Origin: Amycolatopsis nivea
GTDB taxonomy: Bacteria; Actinomycetota; Actinomycetes; Mycobacteriales; Pseudonocardiaceae
Assembly: GCF_004522235.1 (NCBI RefSeq)
Contig: NZ_SDLT01000008.1
Coordinates: forward strand, 97,916-161,915
DNA: 64,000 nt
Direction: 5' to 3'
Shown: positions 26,268-34,954 of the stretch, piece after piece
How the letters are laid out: each line of letters begins with the position of its first letter
How positions within the stretch are numbered: position 1 is the stretch's first letter
Program-made: the position numbers and the translations under genes
Notes under the pieces: model-generated
The model's database searches: none
What the model was told of the DNA's origin: nothing
What the model saw: the letters and a program-made list of their open reading frames with translations, nothing else

Positions 26268-27255
26268 GCCAGCCGTCAATCTCCTTGCGCAGCAACGCTT
26301 TGGTCTCCTCCGGTGCGAACGATGCCTCGACCGCGTTACGGGCCAGCTGCGCCAAGGTCGCGTCGTCGTACCCGAAAACTTCCCTCGCCCGAGTGAATTC
26401 GTCGGTGATGGTGGTGCCCGTGACGTCCGGGACATCCGTGTTGAGCGTGACCCGCAGCCCTGCCTCGATCAACCGGGGGAGCGGGTGCCGCGGAAGCGTC
26501 GGCACCAAGCCGAGCGTGACGTTCGACGACGGACACACTTCGAGCGCGATCCCGCTTTCCGCTACCTGGGCGGTCAGCTCGGGATCCTCGACAATGCGGA
26601 TCCCGTGGCCGATACGTTCCGCGCCACCGATTTCAATCGCCTCACGGATGCTTTCCGGCCCGGCGTCCTCGCCCGCGTGGTGAACGAGGTGCACTCCCGC
26701 CTCCCGCGCCCGGACGAACACCTCCCGGAACGGAGCGAGCGCATGCCTTTCCTCGCCCGCCATCCCGATCGCGACGACCTCTTCATACTGCTTGGCGAGT
26801 TCCAAGGTCTTCATCGCCCGCTCGACCGACCTGCGCCGCGAGTGATCGAGGATCAACCGCCATTGCAGCCCATGCTCTTTTCCGCCCTCCGTCAGTCCTT
26901 TGCGGACCGCGTCGAGCGGCAGTTCAAGATCCCCGAGCCGTTCCCCGTGCGAGGCAGCGGTGAACGTAACCTCGACGTACCGAGTCCCGTGCGCGGCTTC
27001 GTCCGCACAGAACTCGCGCGCGATCCGCTCGAAGTCCTCCGCCGCGCGCAAACACGACCGAGTGAGACTGTTGCGATCGGCAAACGCCCGAAACCCGTTG
27101 AACGCGGCCGGTTTATCCGGCACCTCGACTCCGTGGACAGCCGCGAGCTCCTTGAGCGTGCCCGGGCGGACAGTGCTCTCGAGGTGGACGTGGAGATGCA
27201 CCTTGGGAAGGGCCGAAAGATCGCGCACGCGTCGGATGATGCCTGCCTTCGGCAC
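26245..27255 (-). CDS. Adenosine deaminase family protein
   Basis: A 336-residue zinc hydrolase. Visible metal and catalytic residues: HLHVHLEST (two zinc His), HHAGED (zinc His and catalytic region), GAERIGHGIR (His) and LNTDVPDVTG (the zinc Asp; the usual NTDDP reads NTDVP). It deaminates adenosine to inosine or a related purine. At the GTG 27255 the AGGAGGTG ribosome-binding sequence overlaps the start codon itself, which is poor spacing. The next in-frame start, GTG 27228, is 26 bases downstream of the site, so the start is uncertain. It is monocistronic and overlaps the VWA gene tail to tail. Confidence 0.85.
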   Translation of the reverse strand: MPKAGIIRRVRDLSALPKVHLHVHLESTVRPGTLKELAAVHGVEVPDKPAAFNGFRAFADRNSLTRSCLRAAEDFERIAREFCADEAAHGTRYVEVTFTAASHGERLGDLELPLDAVRKGLTEGGKEHGLQWRLILDHSRRRSVERAMKTLELAKQYEEVVAIGMAGEERHALAPFREVFVRAREAGVHLVHHAGEDAGPESIREAIEIGGAERIGHGIRIVEDPELTAQVAESGIALEVCPSSNVTLGLVPTLPRHPLPRLIEAGLRVTLNTDVPDVTGTTITDEFTRAREVFGYDDATLAQLARNAVEASFAPEETKALLRKEIDGWLRSAEGA

Positions 27256-27347
27256 CTCCTGTCACTCAAGTTTGCCCGGGGGAACTCGCGGTGGCGTGGC
27301 GGCGTTGAGAAGGTGACGGATGTTTCCGCAGGGGAAGGCTGTGCGCG

Positions 27348-27551
27348 ATGGCTTTGATGAAGAAACTCACCATGCTGGCCGGTGCCGCGGGCGCGGTGTC
27401 GTATGTGCGGAACAACCCGCAGAAGGTCAACGAGGCCGTGGGCAAGGCGGCGCGCTTCGTGGATGAGAAGACCAATGGGCGGTATCACTCGCAGATCGCC
27501 GGGGCGGTGCGGAAGGTCTCGGACACCACGCGTCCTCGGACGGCTGAGTGA
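27348..27551 (+). CDS. MT0933-like antitoxin family protein, 67 aa
   Basis: Encodes MALMKKLTMLAGAAGAVSYV, then a polar helical tail RNNPQKVNEAVGKAARFVDEKTNGRYHSQIAGAVRKV. The KVNEAVGKAARFVDEKTNGRYHSQI segment resembles the MT0933/Rv0909-like antitoxin family as I remember it. No toxin gene is adjacent: upstream is divergent adenosine deaminase, downstream a convergent hydrolase. The antitoxin label is therefore weak, and a structural or membrane-associated small protein is as likely. A GGGGAAGG site precedes the ATG. Confidence 0.65.
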   Translation: MALMKKLTMLAGAAGAVSYVRNNPQKVNEAVGKAARFVDEKTNGRYHSQIAGAVRKVSDTTRPRTAE

Positions 27552-27613
27552 CGCTGCTGGCTGGGACCCGGGTTCGCGCACCTTCCGCAGGGCCGTGCCG
27601 GGTCGCGTGAAGA

Positions 27614-28924
27614 TCAATCGACTCGGTAGGCGGCGGCTCCGTTGTGCAGGAAGCGCGCGCGGCCGCGCGCGTCGGAGCCGATCAGTGACCAGACCTGGTG
27701 GCCGTCGAACTTCGGTTCGGCGGTGATGACCGCGTGGTCGTCGAGGCGGACCACCTCGACGCGCCGCGCTGGCTTGCCGTGCCGCGATTCGGCGGTCTCC
27801 TTGCGGGGACGGTAAGTGAGGAACGCTCGATCGTTGTCGACGGTCAGAGTGATGTCGTCCGAGGTGGTGCGGTATGTGCCGCACATCAGGTCCGCGTCGA
27901 GGGGAACGGGTTCCGCGGGCGGTACGGGAAGCGGTGCCGTCTCGACGCCGGCGAGGTCCCGGAGCACCGTGCTGAAGAGTTCGTGGGCCAGAGGTTCGGC
28001 GCCCGCGCTGTTGGTCAGGACGGCCATCGCCACCCCGGCCGAGGGGACGACGCGCAGGAAAGCCTTCTGGCCTTTGGAGACGCCGGTGTGGCCGACGACG
28101 CCGTCGCGGTAGAGCATCCAGCCGAGCCCCCAGCCGAGGACGCCGCCGCCGAAGTCGGGGACGGATTCGAGCTGGGGTTCGCGCAGTCCCGCGAGCGTGT
28201 GGTCGGCGAGGTGCAGGCGAACGAACTCCAGCAGATCGCGGGCACTGATCGCGAGGTGCGAGCCGCTGGGCGTGGAGAAATAGCGGACTGCCCAGCTCTT
28301 CGTCGGCGCGAGTCTTCCTTCGGTCTCGACGTGGCCGACCGCGGTGCGGTGCAGGATCGCTTCGTAAGTGTCGGAGGCGAGGGTGGAAAGTCCCAGCGGC
28401 GTCGCTAATCGATCCCGGAGCACGTCGTGGAAGGTCCTGCCGCGCAAGACTTCGACCAGCCTGCCGAGCACGGCGTATCCGCTGTTGGAGTAGGAGAAAA
28501 CGCGGCCCGGGGGAAAGAGATGAGCCGCGTCGGCGAGGGCAGCGACGAACTTCTCGATCGCGTCGTCGTTGCGTCCGGTGTCGACGAGGTGGTTGCTGTC
28601 GACCCCGCCGGTATGGGTGAGCAGGTGGCGGGCGGTCAGGGTTTCAGTGGCCGCCGGGTCGCTCAGCCGGAACCCGGGCAGGTAGGCGTGAAGAGGGCGG
28701 TCGAGGTCGAGCAGATCGTCGTTCACCAGCTGCTGGACCAGGGTGGCGGTCCAGATCTTGGTGATCGAACCGATCTTGAACACCGAGTCGGTCGTGGCCT
28801 CGACTCGCGTGCGGAGGCTCAGCACGCCCGCGGCCTCGTCCCGGATCTCGCCGTCGGCCAGCACCGCGACCTGCGCGCCCGGTACGTCGTGCTTCGCGAT
28901 CAGCTCGCTCAAACCCCACGCCAT
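27614..28924 (-). CDS. Serine beta-lactamase-fold hydrolase
   Basis: A 436-residue class C beta-lactamase/DD-peptidase-fold enzyme. Catalytic SxxK is S53-I-T-K56 in FKIGSITKIW, the YxN motif is Y146-S-N148, and the HTG equivalent is VVGHTGVSKG. The core ends near residue 330. A C-terminal beta domain follows (about 345-436), as in many esterase/peptidase members. No signal peptide is seen, which argues against a periplasmic penicillinase and for an intracellular esterase or peptidase. ATG 28924 abuts a GGGG run with almost no spacing; an earlier start would run into the palindrome at 28938-28981. Confidence 0.85.
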   Translation of the reverse strand: MAWGLSELIAKHDVPGAQVAVLADGEIRDEAAGVLSLRTRVEATTDSVFKIGSITKIWTATLVQQLVNDDLLDLDRPLHAYLPGFRLSDPAATETLTARHLLTHTGGVDSNHLVDTGRNDDAIEKFVAALADAAHLFPPGRVFSYSNSGYAVLGRLVEVLRGRTFHDVLRDRLATPLGLSTLASDTYEAILHRTAVGHVETEGRLAPTKSWAVRYFSTPSGSHLAISARDLLEFVRLHLADHTLAGLREPQLESVPDFGGGVLGWGLGWMLYRDGVVGHTGVSKGQKAFLRVVPSAGVAMAVLTNSAGAEPLAHELFSTVLRDLAGVETAPLPVPPAEPVPLDADLMCGTYRTTSDDITLTVDNDRAFLTYRPRKETAESRHGKPARRVEVVRLDDHAVITAEPKFDGHQVWSLIGSDARGRARFLHNGAAAYRVD

Positions 28925-28937
28925 CCCCGCAATGTAC

Positions 28938-28981
28938 TGCCCGGAACGCTTGGTACGAGCACGAACCAAGCCTTCCGGGCA
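28938..28981. repeat. 17-bp inverted repeat hairpin
   Basis: TGCCCGGAACGCTTGGT (28938-28954) pairs with 28965-28981 at 16 of 17 positions around a 10-nt loop. It lies between the recQ stop and the start of the beta-lactamase-fold gene, both on the minus strand. It may terminate recQ or be a mobile palindromic element; no U-tract is present. Confidence 0.75.
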
Positions 28982-29063
28982 GCGGCATCGCCAGGCGGAA
29001 CGTTCTGAAGCTGCTTAGCAGGGACGACCGTCGAGGGGACGCCGCCTGTTCTTCCGGCCAGCC

Positions 29064-30908
29064 TCACTCCTCGGCCAGCACCGCCAGCACACCCTCCCCG
29101 TACTTGGCCAGCTTGCTCTCGCCGACCCCGCTCACCGTGCCCAGTTTGTCGAGCGTCGTCGGCATCATCGCGGCGATCTGGCGCAGCGTCGCATCGTGGA
29201 AGATCACGTACGCCGGGACGCCCTGTTCCTTCGCCGTCGCCCCGCGCCAGGCACGCAGGCGCTCGAACACCGGTTCCGCCTCTGGGGGCATGTCGATCGG
29301 AGCGGCTGGCGTGCGGCGGGACGTGCGCGGGGCGCGCGCCGGGCGTTCCGGTTCGCGGCGCAGTTGCACTTCCTGGGAACCGTTCAGCACCGCGGTCGAA
29401 CCTTCGGTCAGCACCAGCGATCCGTAATCGCCCTCGACCGCGAGCAGGTTGCGCGCCAGCAGCTGCCGCACCACCGCGCGCCATTCCGGTTCGCGCAGTT
29501 CGGTGCCGATGCCGAAGACCTTCAGCGTGTCGTGCTGGAACTGGGTGACCTTCGGCGTCGTCTTGCCCAGCAGGATGTCGATGATCTGGCCGGCGCCGAA
29601 ACTCTGCCGCCGCTCGTTGCGCAGACGGACCACTGTGGACAGTAGTTTTTGCGCGGGAATGGTGCCGTCCCAGCGTTCCGGCGGGGCCAGGCAGGTGTCG
29701 CAGTTCCCGCACGGCTGGCCGGACTGCCCGAAGTACGCGAGGATCTGCGTGCGCCGGCATTCGACCGTCTCGCACAGCGCCAGCATCGCGTTCAGATGCC
29801 GGGCTTGCAGGCGGCGATGCATCTCGTCGCCCTCGGACTTGTCGATCATTTTGCGCAGCTGCATCACGTCTTGCAGCCCGTACGCGAGCCAGGCGGTCGA
29901 CGGCTGCCCGTCGCGGCCCGCGCGGCCGGTTTCCTGGTAATAGCCTTCCACGGACTTCGGCAGATCCAGGTGGGCGACGAACCGGACGTCCGGTTTGTCG
30001 ATGCCCATGCCGAACGCGATCGTGGCGACCACGACGAGCCCGTCCTCGCGCAGGAACCTCGCCTGGTTCGCCGCGCGGGTCGACTTGTCGAGCCCGGCGT
30101 GGTACGGCACTGCCCGGATTCCGTTCTGCACCAGGAAATCCGCCGTCTTCTCCACCGACGCGCGCGACAGGCAGTAGACGATCCCGGCGTCGCCCTGGTG
30201 CTCGGTGCGCAGGAGGTCGAGCAGCTGCTTCTGCGGCGAGTTCTTCGGGACGATCCGGTACTGGATGTTCGGCCGGTCGAAGCTCGCGACGAAATGCTTC
30301 GCGCCGTCCAGGCCGAGCCGCTGCGAGATTTCCTTGTGCGTGGCCTCGGTCGCGGTGGCGGTGAGCGCGATCCGGGGCACGTCCGGCCAGCGTTCGTGCA
30401 GCGACGACAGCATCAGGTAGTCGGGGCGGAAATCGTGGCCCCACTGGGAGACGCAGTGCGCTTCGTCGATCGCGAACAGGGCGATTTTACCGCGGTCGAG
30501 CAGCCGCACGGTGGATTCGACCGACAGTCGTTCGGGCGCGAGGTAGAGCAGGTCTAGTTCGCCCGCGACGAACGCCTCCTCCACCTCCTGCCGCTGCGCG
30601 AAATCCTGGGTGGAGTTGAGGAATCCGGCGCGCACGCCGACGTTGCGCAGCGCGTCGACCTGGTCCTGCATCAGCGCGATGAGCGGCGAGATCACCACAC
30701 CGACGCCGGGGCGCACCAGCGACGGGATCTGGTAGCACAGCGATTTCCCGCCGCCGGTGGGCATGAGCACCAGCGCGTCGCCGCCGGAGATCACGTGCTC
30801 GACGATCTCCGCCTGGTCGCCGCGGAACGCGTCGTAGCCGAAGACGCGCTGCAAGGTCTCGAGAGCGGGGGAACGGGTGGCCTGCTCGGCCAGATCGGGG
30901 TGCGCCAC
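29064..30908 (-). CDS. recQ: ATP-dependent DNA helicase RecQ
   Basis: A 614-residue 3'-5' helicase for recombination and fork repair. Motif I is PTGGGKS (residues 50-56), the DEAH box is IDEAHCVSQWGHDFRPDY, motif III is ALTATAT, and motif VI is QETGRAGRDG. The RQC zinc site cysteines are in CETVECRRTQILAYFGQ and PCGNCDTCL. A winged helix follows, then a C-terminal HRDC domain (about 530-612, EPVFERLRAWRGATAKEQGVPAYVIFHD). Length matches classical RecQ. GTG 30908 gives the usual N-terminus; no good ribosome-binding site is visible. Confidence 0.95.
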   Translation of the reverse strand: MAHPDLAEQATRSPALETLQRVFGYDAFRGDQAEIVEHVISGGDALVLMPTGGGKSLCYQIPSLVRPGVGVVISPLIALMQDQVDALRNVGVRAGFLNSTQDFAQRQEVEEAFVAGELDLLYLAPERLSVESTVRLLDRGKIALFAIDEAHCVSQWGHDFRPDYLMLSSLHERWPDVPRIALTATATEATHKEISQRLGLDGAKHFVASFDRPNIQYRIVPKNSPQKQLLDLLRTEHQGDAGIVYCLSRASVEKTADFLVQNGIRAVPYHAGLDKSTRAANQARFLREDGLVVVATIAFGMGIDKPDVRFVAHLDLPKSVEGYYQETGRAGRDGQPSTAWLAYGLQDVMQLRKMIDKSEGDEMHRRLQARHLNAMLALCETVECRRTQILAYFGQSGQPCGNCDTCLAPPERWDGTIPAQKLLSTVVRLRNERRQSFGAGQIIDILLGKTTPKVTQFQHDTLKVFGIGTELREPEWRAVVRQLLARNLLAVEGDYGSLVLTEGSTAVLNGSQEVQLRREPERPARAPRTSRRTPAAPIDMPPEAEPVFERLRAWRGATAKEQGVPAYVIFHDATLRQIAAMMPTTLDKLGTVSGVGESKLAKYGEGVLAVLAEE

Positions 30909-31149
30909 GCGGCCGATTCTAGGGCGGCGAGCCGTCCGGGCGAGCCTGCCCCGCCGGGTTCGGCGCGAGAGTCCCCATCGCACCGGCCGTTTTCGGCGTT
31001 CGCGACGGGCCCGGTCGCACAGGGTAAACAGCCTGGCGACTGGTGACACCGGGGATGATGGGACCCTTCACGCCACCCCCGTGACAGACGGTGTCGAGAC
31101 GACAGTCCTGGTGCCCCTCGCCCGCGGACCGGAGGCGCACAATGGATCC

Positions 31150-31584
31150 GTGGCTTTTCCGATCGATGACCTGACCGGGTATTTCTCCGGCGAATGGCAG
31201 CTCGCGCGCAAAATCGTCGACGTCGACGGAGCGGCGCTGGGCGAGGCGAGCGGCCGGGCGACGTTCACCTGCGAAGGCGGGGTGCTCGTCTATCGGGAGT
31301 CGGGAGAGTTGCAGCTCGGAGCGCATCGCGGACCATTTGTCCGGACGCTGCACTACCGTCCGTCCGGCGGCTCGCGCGCCGCGGTCCACTTCGACCACGG
31401 CGGGTTTTTCCACGACGTGGACCTGGCGACCGGCGAGTGGACGGCCGATCATCCGTGCGCCGCCGACTGGTATCGCGGGGCGTACCGCGTGCTCGACGAT
31501 CGCCAGTGGGAGCAGGAATGGGTGGTGACCGGACCGGCCAAGGACCACGTCATCACCAGCCGGTTCACGCGCGCGGACCGGTGA
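31150..31584 (+). CDS. DUF6314-like protein
   Basis: About 144 residues, a compact beta-barrel-type protein: DLTGYFSGEWQLARKIVD, GRATFTCEGGVLVYRESGEL, TLHYRPSGG, VHFDHGGFFHDVDLATGEW, CAADWYRGAYRV. The pattern resembles the DUF6314 family (lipocalin-like fold suspected); no function is known. The start is uncertain: GTG 31150 is placed just before the conserved region, but GGAGG lies 14 bases upstream, and GTG 31111 is an alternative. It is divergent from recQ. Confidence 0.7.
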   Translation: MAFPIDDLTGYFSGEWQLARKIVDVDGAALGEASGRATFTCEGGVLVYRESGELQLGAHRGPFVRTLHYRPSGGSRAAVHFDHGGFFHDVDLATGEWTADHPCAADWYRGAYRVLDDRQWEQEWVVTGPAKDHVITSRFTRADR

Positions 31585-31639
31585 TCCTCCCGGTCTGGCG
31601 CAGAATTCCGCACTGCCGCACGTGAGATCCGCCGGATAT

Positions 31640-31657
31640 CGCAGCGAACGCGCTGCG
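31640..31657. terminator. Short convergent terminator hairpin
   Basis: CGCAGCG-AACG-CGCTGCG, a perfect 7-bp stem with a 4-nt loop, between the stops of the DUF6314-like gene and the small membrane protein gene. Confidence 0.5.
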
Positions 31658-31661
31658 TGAA

Positions 31662-31811
31662 CTACTTCCGCCGGTTGCGCAGGATCACCAGCAGCACCGT
31701 GATCGCCGAAATCGCGCAGGCGGCGGCGATCACCATGCCCGCCCAGGCGGGAATCGCGATGCCGGCGATGTTGTCGAACCCGGGCAGGGCTCGGGGCGCG
31801 GTGATCGCCAC
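31662..31811 (-). CDS. Single-pass membrane microprotein, 49 aa
   Basis: Encodes VAITAPRALPGFDNIAGIAI followed by one transmembrane helix (PAWAGMVIAAACAISAITVLLVIL, given by position about residues 21-44) and a basic RNRRK tail, so the C-terminus is probably cytosolic. The GTG at 31811 has a textbook GGAGGGA site seven bases upstream, which decides the start against a longer frame without such a site. No homologue is recognised. Confidence 0.6.
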   Translation of the reverse strand: MAITAPRALPGFDNIAGIAIPAWAGMVIAAACAISAITVLLVILRNRRK

Positions 31812-32059
31812 GGGTCCCTCCGTTCGCGTCGTCGGCGTGCAGATCGCTGTCGCGCCGGAGTCTACCTGCCGCCGGCCGCGCGCGTCAGGTCCGAAGTGGA
31901 CAGTTGCGGTCACCGCTGGTAGTCAACGGATTTTCCGTGCCGAGGCGGCGCGATCCGGTGCGAATGGACCCCTCGCGCCGGTGGAGTCACAGTGCTGGGC
32001 ACAAGCGGATCTTCGAGGCATGATCGAGGCAAGCGCACGACGACGAAGAGGAGCGCGAG

Positions 32060-32566
32060 ATGAATGTGGCCGATCTGCTCGTGGACGGATTCGGCCGGGT
32101 GCGGGAAGTGGTGCACCAGGCAGTCGACGGGCTGACCGCGGAGCAACTGGCGGCGCGCCCGGGCCCGGAGGCCAACTCGATCGGCTGGCTGGTGTGGCAT
32201 TTGGCGCGGGTGCAGGACGACCATGTCGCGGACGTCGCGGGCACCGACCAGTTCTGGACGGCACAGGACTGGCGCGAGAAATTCGCCCTGCCGTTCCCCG
32301 CCGGCGACATCGGTTACGGGCACAGCAGCGACGACGTGGCCAAGGTGCAGCCGAAGTCGCCGGATTTGCTCACCGGCTACTACGACGCCGTGCACGAGCA
32401 CACGGTTTCGTGGGTGACCAGCCTCAACGGAACGGCTATGGACCGCGTGGTCGACGAAGGCTGGAACCCGCCGGTCACCCTTGGCGTCCGGCTGGTCAGC
32501 GTGCTCTCCGACGACCTGCAACACGCCGGACAGGCCGCCTACGTGAGGGGGCTGCTGCTGGGATGA
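32060..32566 (+). CDS. DinB/DUF664 family protein
   Basis: A 168-residue four-helix-bundle protein. Metal-binding histidines of the DinB fold are in SIGWLVWHLARVQDDHV and SDDLQHAGQAAYVRG. Members of this superfamily include mycothiol- and bacillithiol-dependent transferases, and actinobacteria make mycothiol, so a thiol-transferase role is plausible but unproven. GAGGAG lies eight bases before the ATG. It stands alone, followed by a long repeat field. Confidence 0.82.
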   Translation: MNVADLLVDGFGRVREVVHQAVDGLTAEQLAARPGPEANSIGWLVWHLARVQDDHVADVAGTDQFWTAQDWREKFALPFPAGDIGYGHSSDDVAKVQPKSPDLLTGYYDAVHEHTVSWVTSLNGTAMDRVVDEGWNPPVTLGVRLVSVLSDDLQHAGQAAYVRGLLLG

Positions 32567-32699
32567 CCTGGAGCGGCTGACGCGCTGCGCGAGTGACCTG
32601 CTGACCTGGCAGCTCGCGTCGCGGAGTACGCGCACCGCCGCTGCTCTCTCGCTCTGTACCTGGGCCACGAGCTGCCGCACAGTTCGCCCGGCGGGCCGG

Positions 32700-33400
32700 G
32701 GGAGTGATGGCGACGCATGCTGGCCAAGGCGCGATGGAGGGCGCATGGTCAGAGTGGGACTGGCGGCTGCGGCGGGCGTGGTGCGAGCGCGCGGCGAGAG
32801 CGGAACCGGTGGCTGAGGCGGGTGCGGTGCGAGAGCGGGGCTGGCGGGTGCGGGCGAGGGCACGTGGCGAAAGCAGGGCTGGCGGCTGAGGCGGGTGCGG
32901 CGAGGAAAGGTGGCGAGAGAGCGGAGGGTGGCTGAGGCGGCCGCCGTGCGAGCGTGCGGCGTGAGCAGGACTGGCGAGGCCGCGTGGCGAAAGCGGGGCT
33001 GGTGGCTGAGGTGGGTGCCGTGCGAGCGCACGGCGGGTGCAGGACTGGCGGGTGTGGTGAGGGGATGTGGTGAGAGAACGGCCGGTGGCTGAGGTGGGTG
33101 CAGTCCGCGCGTGCGGCGAGAGCGGGACTGCGGACTGAGGTGCGAGCGTGAAGCGAGAGCGGGGCTGGCGGCTGAAGCAGGCGTGGTGATGGCATGTGGT
33201 GAAAGTTGGCTCGTCGCTGAGGCGAGCGCGCGGCGAGAGCGGGAGTGGCGAGGGAGGTGAGGATGTGCGGTGAGAGGCGGGTTGCTGGCCAACGCGCAGT
33301 GAGAGCGTGCAGCGAGCTGGTTGCTGAAGTGCGCGGTGAGAGTGCGCCGTGAACACTGGGCTGGTAGCCGAAGCGGACGCGGCCTCGCGGAGGTGCAGTC
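32700..33400. repeat. G-rich degenerate repeat field
   Basis: A strongly G-over-C-skewed stretch inside the 917-bp gap 32567-33483. Phrases such as GGCTGAGGCGGGTGC (GGCTGAG at 32811, 32884, 32930, 33004, 33087) and GCGGCGAGAGCGGGACTGG recur at irregular spacing. Segments 32863-32898 and 32983-33018 match at 33 of 36 positions, 120 bp apart. Open frames across it are low complexity and look spurious. I see no gene here. Confidence 0.7.
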
Positions 33401-33483
33401 CCGCGGAGAACCCCCGCAGTCCCACGCGAAGAAGCCTCGGCCGAGCAGCCAGCCAACCTCCCGGAGTCAGCTGCCGAGCGGTC

Positions 33484-33951
33484 TCACTCGAATCCGGCGC
33501 CCCGGTGGTCCGGCAGTCGGCGCGGGCCGGGGCCGTCTTGGCCTAGGCGGTCTTCTGGGTTGGCCAGGCGGCATTTGGCCAGGGACATGCAGCCGCAGCC
33601 GATGCAGTCGTTCAGTTGGTCGCGGAGTTGTTCCAGCTGGCGGATGCGCTGGTCCAGGTCGGAGCGCCAGCAGGACGAGATGCGGGACCAGTCGGCGCGG
33701 GTGGGGGTGCGGTCGTCCGGGAGGAGGGCCAGCACGTCGCGGATCTGTGCCAGCGGCATGCCCACCCGCTGCGACATGCGGATGAACGTGACCCGCCGCA
33801 GGGTGTCGCGGCGGTAGCGGCGCTGGTTGCCCGCGGTGCGCCTGCTTTGGATCAGGTTCTCGTCCTCGTAGAACCGGAGGGCCGACGCGGGTACGCCGCT
33901 GCGGTGGGAGAGTTCGCCCACGGTCAGTTCGGGCAGCTCCGTTTTCGCCAT
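33484..33951 (-). CDS. soxR: Redox-sensitive transcriptional activator SoxR
   Basis: A 155-residue MerR-family regulator. The winged HTH is at about residues 10-75 (TVGELSHRSGVPASALRFYEDENL, RRYRRDTLRRVTFI), followed by a dimerisation helix. The [2Fe-2S] ligand set C116-x2-C119-x-C121-x5-C127 (CIGCGCMSLAKC) is fully conserved. The cluster is oxidised by redox-cycling compounds. ATG 33951 is chosen over GTG 33957. It is divergent from an FMN reductase gene with a MerR-type dyad promoter between, as in Streptomyces SoxR regulons that protect against the cell's own redox-active metabolites. Confidence 0.93.
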   Translation of the reverse strand: MAKTELPELTVGELSHRSGVPASALRFYEDENLIQSRRTAGNQRRYRRDTLRRVTFIRMSQRVGMPLAQIRDVLALLPDDRTPTRADWSRISSCWRSDLDQRIRQLEQLRDQLNDCIGCGCMSLAKCRLANPEDRLGQDGPGPRRLPDHRGAGFE

Positions 33952-33965
33952 GCGCACAGCATAGC

Positions 33966-33996
33966 TTGACTTAAAGGGAGCTTGAAGTTCGAGACT
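33966..33996 (+). promoter_or_regulatory. SoxR-dependent promoter with long spacer
   Basis: A -35 TTGACT (33966-33971) is followed by a 20-bp dyad ACTTAAAG-GGAG-CTTGAAGT (33969-33988, one mismatch in 8-bp arms). A weak -10 GAGACT at 33991-33996 gives a 19-bp spacer. A dyad in an overlong spacer is the hallmark of MerR/SoxR-activated promoters. It reads into the FMN reductase gene. Confidence 0.55.
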
Positions 33997-34046
33997 CCTT
34001 TCCGGAGGCGGGAAACCTGTTCCGCCCCGGAAAAAGGAGAAAAAAC

Positions 34047-34607
34047 GTGTCCGAAGCTCCCGTCCGGCTCGCTGTGCTCGTCGGCAGCGCCAGGGAAGGG
34101 CGGTTCGCCCCCACGGTCGTCCGCTGGTTCTCCCGCCAGGCCGACCGGCACGGCGGGTTCGAGGTCGACGTCCTCGACGTCGCCGAGATCTCGCTGCCGC
34201 TCGCGATGAACGGCGAGGGGGCCGCGCCCGTCGCTGCCCGGCTCGAGGCGGCGGACGCGTTCGTCGTGATCACGCCCGAGTACAACCACAGCTACCCGGC
34301 CGCGCTCAAGAACGTCCTCGACTGGTTCCGCGGCGAATGGCACGCGAAGCCGGTCGCGTTCGTGTCCTACGGCGGGATCTCCGGCGGGCTGCGCGCGGTC
34401 GAGCACCTCCGCCCGGTCTTCGCCGAACTGCACGCGGTCACCATCCGCGAAACCGTGAGCTTCCACGGGGTCCACGGGCGGTTCGGGGAGGACGGCGAAC
34501 CGCTCGACCCTGCCGTCGAGACCGCGGCGAAGGCCTTGCTCGACCAGCTCGAATGGTGGGCTCGCGCGTTGCAGGACGCCCGATCGGTGCGGGCTTACCC
34601 GGCGTAG
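34047..34607 (+). CDS. NADPH-dependent FMN reductase / quinone reductase
   Basis: A 186-residue flavodoxin-fold reductase. The FMN phosphate loop is LVGSAREGRFAP (about residues 11-22), the second flavin motif is ITPEYNHSYPAALKNVLDW (about 75-93), and the family SYGGISGGLRAVEHLR follows. These enzymes reduce flavins, quinones or azo compounds. The start GTG 34047 has AAAAAGGAG upstream. The divergent SoxR and the dyad promoter suggest induction by redox-cycling agents. Confidence 0.9.
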   Translation: MSEAPVRLAVLVGSAREGRFAPTVVRWFSRQADRHGGFEVDVLDVAEISLPLAMNGEGAAPVAARLEAADAFVVITPEYNHSYPAALKNVLDWFRGEWHAKPVAFVSYGGISGGLRAVEHLRPVFAELHAVTIRETVSFHGVHGRFGEDGEPLDPAVETAAKALLDQLEWWARALQDARSVRAYPA

Positions 34608-34954
34608 CGGCGCGGGATAGCGCTGGTCGGCGTGGTTGAAGCGCCGGGGTAGCCGTGCGGATGCTGCTCCGGCGGAGTTCGGACGGCTCGCTGCCGTGAA
34701 CTGCGACGTGTTCCGTTTAGCCGAGGGGTGAGTCCGGGGCGGTGCTGGAAGCCGGTGGTGTGCTGGCTGACGGTGCGGCTCCGTTGGGCGATGCGGTTGC
34801 CCTTCCGGAAGAGGGGCGGCCGGACCATGTTCTGGGCCGGAACCGCTGCGATGGAAGAGGAATCCGGCGTTGCGGGAAGCCAGCGCAGTCTTGGTTGGCG
34901 ACGCTGCGGCTCGGCGGAGCTTCCCGCTGCGATGGCTGAGGCTGGAGCACGCTT

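Noticed and set aside
27348..27551. Toxin-antitoxin pair
   Set aside because: Only the antitoxin-like protein is present; both neighbours are ordinary enzymes on the other strand.
32496..33456. Long minus-strand open frames of about 235-310 codons
   Set aside because: They translate to Ser/Arg/His/Pro-rich low-complexity sequence from the G-rich repeat field, with no ribosome-binding site or motif.
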